Below, in pieces: positions 39,728 to 52,288 of a DNA stretch of 64,000 nucleotides; position 1 is the first letter of the stretch, and every line of letters starts with the position of its first letter. A program made the position numbers and the translations under genes. The stretch comes from Acinetobacter portensis (GTDB lineage: Bacteria; Pseudomonadota; Gammaproteobacteria; Pseudomonadales; Moraxellaceae). Where the stretch lies: NCBI RefSeq assembly GCF_009372215.1, contig NZ_LWRV01000057.1, positions 1 to 64,000 on the forward strand. Reading direction: 5' to 3'. The notes under the pieces were generated by a model. The model searched no databases, was not told where the DNA came from, and saw nothing but the letters and a program-made list of their open reading frames with translations.

Positions 39728-40849
39728 ATGGACTTTAATGACTTATTAAACTTAATGATTCAGCAAAAAGCATCTGACCTTTTTATTACGGCAGATGTCG
39801 AACCATCAATAAAAATTAATGGTCAAATTGTACCAGTTGTTAAAACTAAATTATCGGGTGATGTAGTTGGTCAGCTCGTTCACTCGATTATGACAGACAA
39901 GCAAAAGCGGGAATTTTTAGAAACACGCGAATGTAATTTTGCAATTTCTAACAAAGAGAAGTCAGCACGTTTTCGTGTAAGTGCTTTTCAACAACGTGAT
40001 CAACCTGGTATGGTATTACGTCGTATTGAAACCAAAATCCCTGAAATTGAAGAGCTCAATCTTCCACCTATTTTAAAAGATTTCGCTTTAGCAAAACGAG
40101 GAATCGTTATTTTTGTGGGTGCAACCGGTACGGGGAAATCGACATCACTTGCATCTGTAATTGGCTTTCGCAATCAAAACTCAAAAGGTCATATCATTAC
40201 TATTGAAGACCCGATTGAGTTTGTACATGAACATGCAGGTTGTATTATTACACAGCGTGAAGTAGGTATAGATACAGACTCTTTTGAGGTTGCATTAAAA
40301 AATACTTTACGTCAGGCACCCGATGTCATCATGATTGGTGAAATTCGCTCTCGTGAAACCATGAACTATGCCATTGCCTTTGCCGAAACAGGTCATTTAG
40401 TTTTTGCCACATTACATGCAAATAATGCAAACCAAGCGCTAGATCGTATCATTCACTTCTTTGAAGCAGATCGTCATAGCCAATTGTTTATGGATTTATC
40501 TTTAAATCTGCAAGCCATTATTGCACAGCAACTCATTCCAACTATCGATGGTAATTCAAGACGAGCTGCAATCGAAATTCTCATTAACTCACCACTTATT
40601 TCCGATTTAATTCGTAAAGGTGAAATCAATGAAATTAAAGAGTTGATGAAACGCTCACGTGAATTAGGAATGCAGACCTTTGACCAAGCTTTATTCGATT
40701 TGTATAAAGCACAACAAATTAGCTATAAAGAAGCTTTGAAACATGCTGACTCACCAAATGATTTAAGACTTCAAATTAAATTGTCTGAAGAAGGTGGAGC
40801 AAGCCGTTTGTCGGAATCTACAAGTCGTATTACATTCGATGGACAATAG
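39728..40849 (+). CDS. pilU: Type IV pilus ATPase PilU
   Basis: A PilT paralog of 373 residues, 23 bases downstream of pilT. Walker A GATGTGKST, EDPIEFVHEH, APDVIMIGEIRSRET and FATLHANNANQ are intact. It has the C-terminal extension typical of PilU compared with PilT. It works with PilT in retraction force generation and cannot replace it in tested species. A terminator follows. Confidence 0.96.
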   Translation: MDFNDLLNLMIQQKASDLFITADVEPSIKINGQIVPVVKTKLSGDVVGQLVHSIMTDKQKREFLETRECNFAISNKEKSARFRVSAFQQRDQPGMVLRRIETKIPEIEELNLPPILKDFALAKRGIVIFVGATGTGKSTSLASVIGFRNQNSKGHIITIEDPIEFVHEHAGCIITQREVGIDTDSFEVALKNTLRQAPDVIMIGEIRSRETMNYAIAFAETGHLVFATLHANNANQALDRIIHFFEADRHSQLFMDLSLNLQAIIAQQLIPTIDGNSRRAAIEILINSPLISDLIRKGEINEIKELMKRSRELGMQTFDQALFDLYKAQQISYKEALKHADSPNDLRLQIKLSEEGGASRLSESTSRITFDGQ

Positions 40850-40870
40850 TATTTAAATCTTTTAAACATA

Positions 40871-40899
40871 AAAAAGGCTTCTTCAAGAAGCCTTTTTTA
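40871..40899. terminator. Terminator between pilU and fur
   Basis: AAAAAGGCTTCTT and AAGAAGCCTTTTT form the arms around a single-base centre, with T tracts on both strands. It serves the two convergent genes. Confidence 0.9.
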
Positions 40900-40910
40900 T
40901 TTCAGATCTA

Positions 40911-41348
40911 TTACTTTTTACGGAATGCTTCTTGGCATTCTTGAGCATCACAGTAACCATAAAGGTTCAGTGAGTGACCCGTAAGTTCAAAACCGAACTT
41001 CTTCGCCACTTCATGTTGTTCATTTTCAATAACATCATTATGAAATTCCATAACTTTGTTACAGTTTTGACAAACAATATGGTCGTGATGGTCATCTTGC
41101 ATAATTTCAAAAACAGAATGATTGTTTTCAAAATGATGGCGCTGAATAATGCCGGCAGCTTCGAACTGTGTTAATACACGATATACAGTTGCTAAACCGA
41201 CATCTTCCCCTTGATCGAGTAAAGTTTTATAAATGTCTTCTGCGCTTAAATGATGTTGTTTTGAATTTTCTAATAATTCCAATATTTTAATTCGCGGAAG
41301 TGTAACTTTTAGTCCAGCTTTACGTAAATCTTGATTTGAAATAGGCAT
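40911..41348 (-). CDS. fur: Ferric uptake regulator Fur
   Basis: This 145-residue metalloregulator has an N-terminal winged helix (ATVYRVLTQFEAAG) and metal-site histidines in DDHHDHIVCQNC. In its iron-bound dimer it represses siderophore and iron-uptake genes. It is divergent from bamE, which starts 112 bases away. Length is close to Fur of related bacteria. Confidence 0.95.
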   Translation of the reverse strand: MPISNQDLRKAGLKVTLPRIKILELLENSKQHHLSAEDIYKTLLDQGEDVGLATVYRVLTQFEAAGIIQRHHFENNHSVFEIMQDDHHDHIVCQNCNKVMEFHNDVIENEQHEVAKKFGFELTGHSLNLYGYCDAQECQEAFRKK

Positions 41349-41460
41349 GTAATTAAGTCTCTCAACAAAATGAAAGTTGGAATATGCAACAAAGTTTAGA
41401 TGCAGTATGATCTATCCTTGGATCAAATGCATCATAATTAATTTGGGATAGTGTAGCAAA

Positions 41461-41859
41461 ATGCAAAAAATCATGTTGACGTTATTCGTCGCTTCACTGC
41501 TCACAGGTTGTTCAACCTTGGGCGTTTATAAAGTTGATATTCCTCAAGGTACACCTTTGACTCAAGCTCAAGCATCAAAAGTACAGGTCGGCATGAGTCA
41601 CCAACAAGTACGCTTTTTGCTCGGAAGCCCAACAATATCAGACCCTTTAAACCCTTTACGCTGGGACTATATCTACAATTACATCCCAGGAACTTATGCT
41701 AAAAAAGCAAAAATTTCAGCAGCACATGGTCAGCATTTAAAAATTTTCTTTGATGGTAACGGTATTGTACAAAACATTGAAGGTTTAGAAACTATTCCTG
41801 AATCTCAACCAGGTTTACCAGGATCTAAAGAAGCAATTCTAAATGCGCCCCCACTATAA
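41461..41859 (+). CDS. bamE: Outer-membrane assembly lipoprotein BamE (OmlA/SmpA)
   Basis: A 132-residue lipoprotein with lipobox LLTGC (Cys 17) and the BamE core VGMSHQQVRFLLGSPTISDPLNP and RWDYIYNYIP. It is a small subunit of the BAM complex that inserts beta-barrels. It lies convergent to rnfH with a shared terminator, the common gammaproteobacterial neighbourhood, though ratA and smpB are not here. Confidence 0.95.
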   Translation: MQKIMLTLFVASLLTGCSTLGVYKVDIPQGTPLTQAQASKVQVGMSHQQVRFLLGSPTISDPLNPLRWDYIYNYIPGTYAKKAKISAAHGQHLKIFFDGNGIVQNIEGLETIPESQPGLPGSKEAILNAPPL

Positions 41860-41871
41860 TCACTTTGAATT

Positions 41872-41902
41872 AAAAAAAAACCCCTCAATGAGGGGTTTTT
41901 TT
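41872..41902. terminator. Bidirectional terminator between bamE and rnfH
   Basis: AACCCCTC pairs with GAGGGGTT around a short loop, flanked by nine A on one side and eight T on the other. Confidence 0.92.
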
Positions 41903-41904
41903 TA

Positions 41905-42228
41905 TTACTTCAATTGTTTAAAGCGATTACTTCGACAATAGCGACTTGTCGGATTATTTTCTGCACGTTTTCTTCGAATTTCTTTAGGGTTAATCGTTAA
42001 AGCCCTATAAATCTCTACACGATCCCCAATTTCAATTACTTGAGATAAATCTTTTAAACGTACACCAAAAACCCCCAATTGCAAATTTTCAGGTAATTCA
42101 ACTTGCTCACGAATACCACTTTTATCAATTGCATCGAGTGCTGTCATGCCTTCAACAAAATCGACACGAATATTAAATTGCTGATCTTGGGCTGCATAAG
42201 CAACCCAAACGTCTTGACTCATCGACAT
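41905..42228 (-). CDS. RnfH family ubiquitin-like protein
   Basis: A small RnfH/UPF0125 protein of 107 residues with the beta-grasp pattern VWVAYAAQDQQFNIRV, GIREQVELPENLQLGVFG and VEIYRALTINPKEIRRKRA. Its function is unsettled despite the name. The ATG overlaps the stop of the transporter gene upstream (TAATG), so it is translationally coupled to it. Confidence 0.88.
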   Translation of the reverse strand: MSMSQDVWVAYAAQDQQFNIRVDFVEGMTALDAIDKSGIREQVELPENLQLGVFGVRLKDLSQVIEIGDRVEIYRALTINPKEIRRKRAENNPTSRYCRSNRFKQLK

Positions 42229-43310
42229 TATAAAATTTGCCCAAGGTAAGACACAATCGCAAGAATAATTGAAAGTGGTAGAACAATACGAACCGCAATA
42301 CGCCAGATATTATAAACAGCCTCATTGCTAAAATTTAATGCTTTACGCAAATGACTAATTTTCATTACCCAACCTACAAATATTGCATAAATGAAGCAAA
42401 TAACTAAGCCCCAAAGAATAAGAACAATATTAAAAATAGGTGCGATAGCTGGAATTGCCCATAATAATGTTGCAGCAATTAAAATTAACCATTGAATAGC
42501 AATATTAATATTACGTTGTGCAAGTTGTTCACGTGCAAGTTGTAAAATAAGCCCTGCTGAAGTAATGACTGCAAATATAAGTACAAATGCAGGAATTTGT
42601 GCTTGAGTGGCAAAAAAGCCAAATGCAACAACTGCTAATAATTGTGCAAACCAAATAGGTAATGCTGTTTTAGTTGCAGCATCTTCTGTTTTTACAACAG
42701 CAAGACTACTTTGCCAATAAATTCCCATGCCTAAACCACTGGCAACCAATGCAAGAATCGTTGCACTACCCCATTCGCTAAACGCTAAAGGTGTAACTTC
42801 CCATGTAGGTAAAGTCAGACCTGTCGTATTGGCTAAGATGAGCGATGCAATCACTGCAACTGCTGTTAAAAGCACAATAATTTGGCGTGGAACAAATGAA
42901 ATCACAAATGCGGCAATGGCAAGTCCAATAAATATAAGATGTGCTTCAATGCCTACAGATGCAAATTGAGTCAATAATTGGCTTGCATTAGAAAGCATTC
43001 CACCTGCAAGAAAAGGAATGAAAATGACAGATAACCAACCCACAAGACGCCATCTTTGTGAAGCATCGGCATCTCTCGTTAAATTTGATAATGCTTGTAA
43101 AGCTGTTATTTTTGAACGTTTTGCTAATGCAATTTCTAAATAGCATATAGGTAAAGCTAAAATCACCATAGTTCCAAGCCAAAGCAACCAAAAGTCTATT
43201 TGGCGTTCAACTAAAATACCTGTGACAGGTGCTAATGTTGCAATAATAATAAATGACAGACAAAACGCCATCAGCGGCGATATCCATCTTGATAGAGCAT
43301 TATCTTGCAT
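42228..43310 (-). CDS. NSS-like membrane transporter (sodium-dependent transporter relative)
   Basis: A hydrophobic 360-residue protein with about ten predicted membrane helices. WLLWLGTMVILALPICYLEIALAKR resembles TM2 of the neurotransmitter:sodium symporter family. The C-terminus (EAVYNIWRIAVRIVLPLSIIL) also fits NSS tails. The first-helix sodium signature is degenerate and the protein is about 80-100 residues shorter than typical NSS members. The substrate is unknown. The overlap with rnfH suggests an operon. Confidence 0.6.
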   Translation of the reverse strand: MQDNALSRWISPLMAFCLSFIIIATLAPVTGILVERQIDFWLLWLGTMVILALPICYLEIALAKRSKITALQALSNLTRDADASQRWRLVGWLSVIFIPFLAGGMLSNASQLLTQFASVGIEAHLIFIGLAIAAFVISFVPRQIIVLLTAVAVIASLILANTTGLTLPTWEVTPLAFSEWGSATILALVASGLGMGIYWQSSLAVVKTEDAATKTALPIWFAQLLAVVAFGFFATQAQIPAFVLIFAVITSAGLILQLAREQLAQRNINIAIQWLILIAATLLWAIPAIAPIFNIVLILWGLVICFIYAIFVGWVMKISHLRKALNFSNEAVYNIWRIAVRIVLPLSIILAIVSYLGQIL

Positions 43311-43465
43311 GATGCTTTCCTAATAAAAATCTATGGCTATTTTGCCCTGCTCACCGCGGAAAATCAAAACCCTATAAAAAGAAAAAGCAAACTATCTCGA
43401 AAGATAATTTGCTTCGCTGAATATTAAAACCTACTTATAATTCTTATTATGTTATTCATCCTTGA

Positions 43466-43921
43466 TTATGAAAAAAAGCGGGCGAACCAGTTTTTACCTT
43501 TTTTCTGCTCTTTTTCTTTAATAATCCCCATCATATTTTCTTTTACAGCACCTACATAATCGGCATCATCGTGTTGAATATGGTTGATTAACCATTTAGA
43601 CAATACTTCATGAAGCTCAGACTCAATCGACTGCCCCATCTCAAAACGATCACGGTAAGATTCAATTTTTTTAATAAATAAATCATGCACACGCTTATGT
43701 GGCACTCGATATTTATAGTCCGCTTCTTCTTGCAGTGATTCCTCAAAAGTAAAATGAGACTGCGTATAATCAATAATATTATCTAAAATTTGTTTCGTAC
43801 GATTTCTATTTATATCATCCGCGATATCAACAATTTCATTAATATAATCGAGAATTCGTTTGTGCTGATCGTCAACCACATCGATACCAGTATTATATTC
43901 TGGAATCCATTTCATCTTCAT
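43466..43921 (-). CDS. Bacteriohemerythrin
   Basis: About 151 residues from the ATG at 43921, which has AGGTGATCGC before it. It has the hemerythrin diiron ligand pattern: DDQHKRILDYINE (His), the THS-F-FEE block SHFTFEESLQEEADY, HKRVHDLF and the late HIQHDDADY. It binds O2 reversibly at a diiron centre and may store or sense oxygen. It stands alone with a Lys-rich tail. Starts 18 codons further upstream add no conserved sequence. Confidence 0.9.
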   Translation of the reverse strand: MKMKWIPEYNTGIDVVDDQHKRILDYINEIVDIADDINRNRTKQILDNIIDYTQSHFTFEESLQEEADYKYRVPHKRVHDLFIKKIESYRDRFEMGQSIESELHEVLSKWLINHIQHDDADYVGAVKENMMGIIKEKEQKKGKNWFARFFS

Positions 43922-44196
43922 GCGATCACCTGTTGATCTGTAAGTTACAAAACGCTTACAAAGCATAGTAGCCACATTTAAATGAAATAAAAATCAAGTA
44001 AATTACTTGGTATTTGCCAATTTACAGAAAAATAAATATAAAGCATTGTAATATATGATTTATTTACCCAAAAACCGACCAAAAGACTCAATTATTAATT
44101 AAACAAAATATTGAATCAAAGTCACTTTAAAAACAAAATAAACCTATAAAAAACATAAAAATAATTTAAAAAAATTAACAACCATATTTATTAAAA

Positions 44197-45045
44197 CTAA
44201 TATTGATCTGCTTTGGTCACACGCTTTAATTCAGGGTTTAATCGCTCACGTTCAAGGCGATCAATAAATGTAAGCTCACGGCGAATAGGTTGACCATGTT
44301 GAAATAAAATCATTTCCCCAGGCTTGTATGCTAACCACTCTTCATTCTGTGTTAATGGCTCAGTTGTAATCACAGCAACGCGATCTTCGGGTGTAGTCAC
44401 CTGACTAAAATCCACCTCAACATCAATATCAATAAGCTGAGCAGGCTTAAATGGATATTCACGTACTAACCAATGTAACTTCGTTACAGCGTAACTAAAA
44501 AGCGCTTGTCCATTTGAAAGACAAAAGTTAAATGTTCCATGTTCTGCAATTTTTGGTGAAACTTCTATTAATAAATCAAAAACTTGATCTAAAGTTGGCT
44601 CTTCATATCCAATTTTTTGCACCAATTGATCGAGTAAATAGCAGAAAGAACGCTCGCTGTCGGTATTACCAATTGGGGTAAAACGCCCCGATAAAGTCGG
44701 ATTAAATCCGTGCAAATCGCCATTATGAGCAAAAATCCACTGGCGTCCCCACAACTCACGTACAAATGGATGGGAGTTTTCTAAGGTAATTTTACCTTGA
44801 GTCGCTTTACGAATATGTGCAATCACATTACGTGATTTAATTGGATAGTTTCTTATAAGCTCTGCAATTGGAGATTCCACCGCAGATTGATTATCTACAA
44901 ATAAACGACATGCTTTATCTTCAAAAAAAGCGATACCAAAACCATCGCAATGATCAGAGGTAATTCCTGCACGTTGCGAGAAACCACGAAATGAAAATGT
45001 AATATCCGTAGGTGTTGCGCAGTTCATTCCAAGTAGTTGGCACAT
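44197..45045 (-). CDS. Class II glutamine amidotransferase (YafJ/Gn-type)
   Basis: An Ntn-hydrolase amidotransferase domain of 282 residues. The start is fixed at 45045 by chemistry: the protein must begin Met-Cys so that removal of Met exposes the nucleophilic Cys (MCQLLGMNCATP). Conserved blocks include GFGIAFFEDK, RNVIAHIRKAT, HPFVRELWGRQWIFAHNGDL and NTDSERSFCYLLD. It should release ammonia from glutamine, but its acceptor is unknown, as for other YafJ-type proteins. It has no partner subunit nearby. Confidence 0.88.
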   Translation of the reverse strand: MCQLLGMNCATPTDITFSFRGFSQRAGITSDHCDGFGIAFFEDKACRLFVDNQSAVESPIAELIRNYPIKSRNVIAHIRKATQGKITLENSHPFVRELWGRQWIFAHNGDLHGFNPTLSGRFTPIGNTDSERSFCYLLDQLVQKIGYEEPTLDQVFDLLIEVSPKIAEHGTFNFCLSNGQALFSYAVTKLHWLVREYPFKPAQLIDIDVEVDFSQVTTPEDRVAVITTEPLTQNEEWLAYKPGEMILFQHGQPIRRELTFIDRLERERLNPELKRVTKADQY

Positions 45046-45239
45046 AATTTTTCTATCAAGCAAATCTATTTATGTAATACAGATATTCTGCATGACACAG
45101 CAACCGATTTGCAAATCACAATGTCAAATAAGTTCTTCTTTTTCGCTTATTTGCTTTGTTTTCAATATTTAATTATTTCCATTTTTGAAAAATATTTTAT
45201 TCCGCTTACAAATATCATTCATTCGAGAATCTAAGTATT

Positions 45240-45269
45240 AAAAAAGAGCCTAAATCAGGCTCTTTTTTA
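45240..45269. terminator. Terminator of argB
   Basis: AAAAAGAGCC pairs with GGCTCTTTTT around a 7-base loop. It lies just after the argB stop. Confidence 0.9.
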
Positions 45270-45287
45270 ATCATGCTAGCTGTATTT

Positions 45288-47619
<2,332 letters not shown>

Positions 47620-47741
47620 AGGCAATGTTTTTTAATGTGGGAAATAAATGAAATACAATTCAAAGAATGATTGTAGAGCCCTACAATTTTTATTTTCTCA
47701 GGTATCTGTAATTTTTAATACACTTTTTGTTACATTTAAAC

Positions 47742-47777
47742 AAAAAGCGATAAAGCATTCTTACTCTATCGCTTTTT
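47742..47777 (-). terminator. Terminator of dut
   Basis: AAAAAGCGATA pairs with TATCGCTTTTT (11 bp) around a 14-base loop just after the dut stop on the minus strand. Confidence 0.85.
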
Positions 47778-47791
47778 AGGGTCAAATAAAA

Positions 47792-48244
47792 TTAGTTTTT
47801 ACCTGTATGACCAAAACCACCCGCACCGCGTTCGGTTGCAACAAATTCTTCAACTTGTTCAAATTCTGCTTGAACGACAGGAACTAAAACGTATTGAGCC
47901 AAACGTTCGCCTGGTTCTAATGTAAATGCAGTTTGACTACGGTTCCAAACCGATACCATAAGCTCACCTTGGTAATCTGAATCGATTAAACCCACTAAGT
48001 TACCTAAAACAATACCGTGCTTATGACCTAAGCCTGAACGTGGCAGAATTAAGCCTGCAAAATTTGTGTCTTGAATATAAATAGAAAGACCTGTTTTTAC
48101 TAAAACAGTTTGACCTGGTTCAATTACAGTTGCTTCTTCAACACATGCACGTAAGTCTAAACCTGCAGAACCTGCAGTTGCATATGTTGGCATTGGCCAC
48201 TCGCCACCTAAACGGCTATCAAGCACTTTAACTTGAACTTTCAT
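47792..48244 (-). CDS. dut: Deoxyuridine triphosphatase
   Basis: A trimeric dUTPase of 150 residues. All motifs are visible: [49 protein letters not shown] and the C-terminal [10 protein letters not shown]. It hydrolyses dUTP to dUMP, keeping uracil out of DNA and feeding dTMP synthesis. It follows rep by 26 bases on the same strand. Confidence 0.97.
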   Translation of the reverse strand: MKVQVKVLDSRLGGEWPMPTYATAGSAGLDLRACVEEATVIEPGQTVLVKTGLSIYIQDTNFAGLILPRSGLGHKHGIVLGNLVGLIDSDYQGELMVSVWNRSQTAFTLEPGERLAQYVLVPVVQAEFEQVEEFVATERGAGGFGHTGKN

Positions 48245-48270
48245 AGTTTCTTTCCTATTGAGTAAATTTA

Positions 48271-50310
48271 TTAACGCTTAATCAGCGCACGTAAGTTTTC
48301 TAAATACTGCTGAGCTTGTAGCTTAGGATCTATATCCCCTGCAAGCTTTTTCTTGCGTCCAAGCCAATCTAAATCATCTTGTGGGAGTTCATCTAAGAAC
48401 CGACTTGGCGTCATTTGTTTCATTTGACCGCCTGCTTTACGTTGTTCTGCCAAAGTAATGGTTAAACCTTGACGCGCACGGGTAATGCCCACGTACATTA
48501 AACGACGCTCTTCTTCCACAGTTTCTGCAGCGATTGAGTTTTTGTGTGGCAGAATTTCTTCTTCCAAACCAATTAAATACACGTATGGAAACTCAAGTCC
48601 TTTCGATGCGTGAAGCGTCAACAAATTCACTTTATCTGTATCTTCTTCTTCCTGTTGTTGCTCTAACATATCAAGCAACACCATTTTACGAATTACACTT
48701 TCAATATTCTTATCATCAACATCTTCAGCCCGGTTAATTAAGCTTTGAATACTGCTGTATAAAATTTCAATGTTATCGAGTTTAGTTTTTTCTTGTGCAG
48801 GTGTTGCAGCCGATTCTTTGATGTAGTCGATATAACCTGCTTCAAACATCATTTGGCGAATAATAGGCACAGGTTCATCATCTTCAATCAAGTTTCGAGT
48901 GAAAGTATTAATAAAATCGGCAAACTCTGCCAATTGCGTGGTCGCTTTCTTAGGAATCGCCATCGTTAAACGTTGATCACCTGCTGCACCCAACAATGAC
49001 AAATTACTTTCTTGTGCAAATAAACCTAACTTTTCAAGCGTTACAGGGCCAATTGCACGTTTTGGTGTATTAATAATTCGCAAGAATGCACTGTCATCTT
49101 CAGGGTTAATAATGAGTCGTAAATAACTCATAATATCTTTGATTTCTGCTCGACCAAAGAACGACTGACCACCCGAAAGCTTATAAGGAATTTGCATCTG
49201 ACGTAATTGAGTTTCTAAAATACGCGCTTGGAAATTTCCTCGATACAAAATCGCATAATCTTTCCAGTTTTTGCCATTCATCAATTTATGTGTGATGAGA
49301 TCTTTGACTACGCGTTCTGCTTCATCATCATCATTACGGCAAGTAATCACACGAATAACATCGCCATGACCTTTATCTGACCATAATTTTTTATCAAATA
49401 AATGCGGATTATTTCCAATAACAGTGTTGGCTGCTTTTAAAATACGACTGGTTGAACGATAGTTTTGTTCTAATTTAATGACTTTTAAATTACGAAAATC
49501 TTCATTCAGTAATGCCATATTTTCAGGCTTTGCACCACGCCAAGCATAAATAGATTGGTCATCATCACCAACGGCAGTGAATTGTCCCATTACGCCAACA
49601 AGAAGTTTCACCAAAATATACTGTGCAGTGTTGGTATCTTGATACTCATCGACCAAAAGATAGCGGACACGGTTTTGCCATTTATCACGAACTTCTGCAT
49701 TTTCTTGTAACAGACGCGTTGGCATCACAATCAAATCATCAAAATCTACGGCGTTATAGGCACGTAAATTACGTTCATAAAGTTGATAAAGATGCGCAAA
49801 TTGAACATCTTCCGCAGTTTCACATGTTGTATGTGCTTGTTCTGGCGGAATTAAATCGTTTTTCCAATCTGAAATCATTTTCATTGCTTTAGCAATGAGT
49901 TCTTTACTTTCTGCACCCGACAAATTATCTCGATGCATTAAGTCCATCAAAATACGTTTGCAGTCATCCGCATCTAAAATAGAAAAGTTATTTTTTAATG
50001 GCGTATGTTTAAGTTCTAATCGAAGTAAATTTAAACCAAAGTTATGGAATGTCGAAACAGATAAACCTTTTGCTTCTTCACGTGTCATCAACTTTGTTAC
50101 ACGTTCTTTCATTTCACGTGCAGCTTTGTTGGTAAACGTCATTGCTGTAATACGATGTGCAGGAATACCGCAATGCTTAACTAAATATGCAATTTTACGT
50201 GTAATTACTGAGGTTTTGCCCGAACCTGCCCCTGCAAGTACTAACAAGGGTCCTTGAGTATATTTCATGGCTTCAAGTTGCTTGTCGTTCAACTGACTTG
50301 CGAGTGACAT
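48271..50310 (-). CDS. rep: ATP-dependent DNA helicase Rep
   Basis: A UvrD/Rep-type superfamily 1 helicase of 679 residues from the ATG at 50310, close to E. coli Rep (673). Motif I is [11 protein letters not shown], motif [10 protein letters not shown], motif [18 protein letters not shown], motif [12 protein letters not shown]. It removes protein blocks ahead of replication forks. An ATG 13 codons upstream adds non-conserved sequence and is rejected; GAGG lies before the chosen one. Confidence 0.93.
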   Translation of the reverse strand: MSLASQLNDKQLEAMKYTQGPLLVLAGAGSGKTSVITRKIAYLVKHCGIPAHRITAMTFTNKAAREMKERVTKLMTREEAKGLSVSTFHNFGLNLLRLELKHTPLKNNFSILDADDCKRILMDLMHRDNLSGAESKELIAKAMKMISDWKNDLIPPEQAHTTCETAEDVQFAHLYQLYERNLRAYNAVDFDDLIVMPTRLLQENAEVRDKWQNRVRYLLVDEYQDTNTAQYILVKLLVGVMGQFTAVGDDDQSIYAWRGAKPENMALLNEDFRNLKVIKLEQNYRSTSRILKAANTVIGNNPHLFDKKLWSDKGHGDVIRVITCRNDDDEAERVVKDLITHKLMNGKNWKDYAILYRGNFQARILETQLRQMQIPYKLSGGQSFFGRAEIKDIMSYLRLIINPEDDSAFLRIINTPKRAIGPVTLEKLGLFAQESNLSLLGAAGDQRLTMAIPKKATTQLAEFADFINTFTRNLIEDDEPVPIIRQMMFEAGYIDYIKESAATPAQEKTKLDNIEILYSSIQSLINRAEDVDDKNIESVIRKMVLLDMLEQQQEEEDTDKVNLLTLHASKGLEFPYVYLIGLEEEILPHKNSIAAETVEEERRLMYVGITRARQGLTITLAEQRKAGGQMKQMTPSRFLDELPQDDLDWLGRKKKLAGDIDPKLQAQQYLENLRALIKR

Positions 50311-50414
50311 AATTTTTCCTCTTCCTGATTCGAGGTTGATTATAGACATCTCACTTCAACTTGCATAATGAAAAAATTCAGTCAGCTTTTTTTGTTTAAT
50401 TTTCGGTATAAAAA

Positions 50415-50432
50415 AACCACCCGAAGGTGGTT
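50415..50432 (-). terminator. Terminator after the OmpA-family lipoprotein gene
   Basis: AACCACC pairs with GGTGGTT around a CGAA tetraloop, with a T-rich stretch on the minus strand. Confidence 0.85.
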
Positions 50433-50454
50433 CTTTATTTATGCTCAATATAGA

Positions 50455-51105
50455 TTATTGAGTTGCATAAACACTAATTTCTACACGACGGTTTTGTTCA
50501 CGACCAGCTGCAGTTGAGTTGTCAGCGATTGGGTTAGCCGCGCCTTGACCTTGTGCATTAATACGAGTAGTCGACACGCCTTGTGAAGCGATGTAGCTAG
50601 CAACAGATTGCGCACGAGCTTGAGACAAAGGAATGTTGATTGAATCATTACCAGTGTTATCTGTATAACCCGTTACAAGAATCGCGCTCTTGTTATCTTC
50701 AGCTAAAACTTGCGCAACTTTGTTTAAAGTTGTGTAGAAGTTTGGCTTAATCGCAGATTTGTTTGTATCAAATGTAATGTTACCTGGCATAATTAGACCA
50801 ACAGAACCATCTGGATTACGGCTTACATCAATACCTGTACCTGCAGTCGCTGCGCGTAATTTTTTCTCTTTATTGTCAAGGTAAGCACCACCAACACCAC
50901 CTAATACTGCACCAATTGCTGCTGCGCGGTTGTTTTGGCTAGATGTATTTGCATTCCCTTTAGAAACACCATAACCCGCCAAAGCACCAACTACTGCACC
51001 GATCGCTGCTTTATCGTATTCAACGCCGCCAATGTTATTACCTGTTGTTTGGCAACCTGAAAGAACCATTGCCCCAACTACTGCTGAAATTGCTAGTGCA
51101 CGCAT
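50455..51105 (-). CDS. OmpA-family outer-membrane lipoprotein (YiaD-like)
   Basis: A 216-residue lipoprotein with signal peptide and lipobox LSGC. A Gly/Ala-rich glycine-zipper segment (AIGAVVGALAGYGV) is followed by a C-terminal OmpA peptidoglycan-binding domain (GYTDNTGNDSINIPLSQARAQSV and NRRVEISV). The start at 51105 has AGGAG 8 bases upstream, better than the ATG two codons earlier. It should tether the outer membrane to peptidoglycan. Confidence 0.88.
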   Translation of the reverse strand: MRALAISAVVGAMVLSGCQTTGNNIGGVEYDKAAIGAVVGALAGYGVSKGNANTSSQNNRAAAIGAVLGGVGGAYLDNKEKKLRAATAGTGIDVSRNPDGSVGLIMPGNITFDTNKSAIKPNFYTTLNKVAQVLAEDNKSAILVTGYTDNTGNDSINIPLSQARAQSVASYIASQGVSTTRINAQGQGAANPIADNSTAAGREQNRRVEISVYATQ

Positions 51106-51353
51106 CTGCATGACTCCTATATATGTTAATGTTTTGTTGTCGTGAAAAATAATGGAATAAAATTTGTAGTTAGACCATTGATTTTTTGTTAATAATAAGT
51201 TGTTTGATTACAATTTGTAATATTTATTTAAATTATTTGATCAAGTTCATCATATTTTTCACATAGTTGAACATTAACACTTTTTTATATCATAAAGTCG
51301 TTTTATATTTAGCATAAACTCTAATCAAAATCATTTTATCCTAAGGATGAGAT

Positions 51354-52283
51354 ATGTCTGCACCATCAAAAAAACAACCTTTGTTGAAAAAAATTACAAA
51401 TGGTCTTACTGTGGGCTCAATTGTCGCAGGAAGTACATTCTTTCATGGTCCGCCTGTTCTTGCTTTAGGTTTAACAAAACTATTTAAAAAATCACGTAAA
51501 GTTGATGAAACAAATATTCAAATTACCAACAGTTGGTTAAGTGTAAACAATTGGTTAATTGATCATGTATTACCCAACACACAATGGAATATTTCTGTCG
51601 ACGAAAATTTAGATCTGAATCTGCAAGGTCGTTACTTAATGACCTGTAATCATCAAAGTTGGGTCGATACAACAGTGAACCAATATTTTGGTTTAACGCG
51701 TATGCCTTTGACACGTTTCTTTACAAAATGGGAACTTATTTTTATTCCATTTGTTGGGCAAGCCTTCAAAATTTTAGGCTTCCCAATGATGAAACGTCAT
51801 TCAAAAGAACAAATTGCAAAAAATCCTGCGTTGAAATATCGCGATATTGAAGAAGCCCGTAAGTCGTGTGAACAGTTACTTAGCCAACCATTTACCTTGC
51901 TAAATTACTTGGAAGGTACACGTTTTACGCCAGAAAAACATGCTCAGCAAAAGTCTCCGTATAAGCATTTGCTTAAACCTAAGGCAGGCGGTTTAGCATT
52001 AGCACTAAATATTTTGGGTGAAAAAATTGATGCACTTGTTGATATGACTATCATTTACCCTAATGGTGCACCTGGTTATGGTGAATTTTGGTTAGGTGAT
52101 GTACCTAAAATTGCGGTAAATTTACGTAAAATAGAAATTCCTGAATGGGTTCACGGAGGCAATTATGAAGATGATGCCGAATATCGTGCGCGCTTCCAAG
52201 AATGGGTTGATGATTTATGGACTGAAAAAGACCAACTTATTGAAAAAATGAAACAAAAAATTGCATCAACGGAGTCGTTTTAA
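51354..52283 (+). CDS. 1-acylglycerol-3-phosphate O-acyltransferase-like protein (PlsC/YihG family)
   Basis: A 309-residue membrane-bound acyltransferase with the catalytic NHQSWVD motif (HX4D, near residue 98) and EGTRFT (the PlsC EGTR block). FPMMKRHSKEQ is also typical of the YihG-type branch. It should transfer an acyl chain to a lysophospholipid or related lipid. The gene for a voltage-sensor-like membrane protein begins 5 bases after its stop, so they are likely co-transcribed. Confidence 0.87.
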   Translation: MSAPSKKQPLLKKITNGLTVGSIVAGSTFFHGPPVLALGLTKLFKKSRKVDETNIQITNSWLSVNNWLIDHVLPNTQWNISVDENLDLNLQGRYLMTCNHQSWVDTTVNQYFGLTRMPLTRFFTKWELIFIPFVGQAFKILGFPMMKRHSKEQIAKNPALKYRDIEEARKSCEQLLSQPFTLLNYLEGTRFTPEKHAQQKSPYKHLLKPKAGGLALALNILGEKIDALVDMTIIYPNGAPGYGEFWLGDVPKIAVNLRKIEIPEWVHGGNYEDDAEYRARFQEWVDDLWTEKDQLIEKMKQKIASTESF

Positions 52284-52288
52284 ACAAA

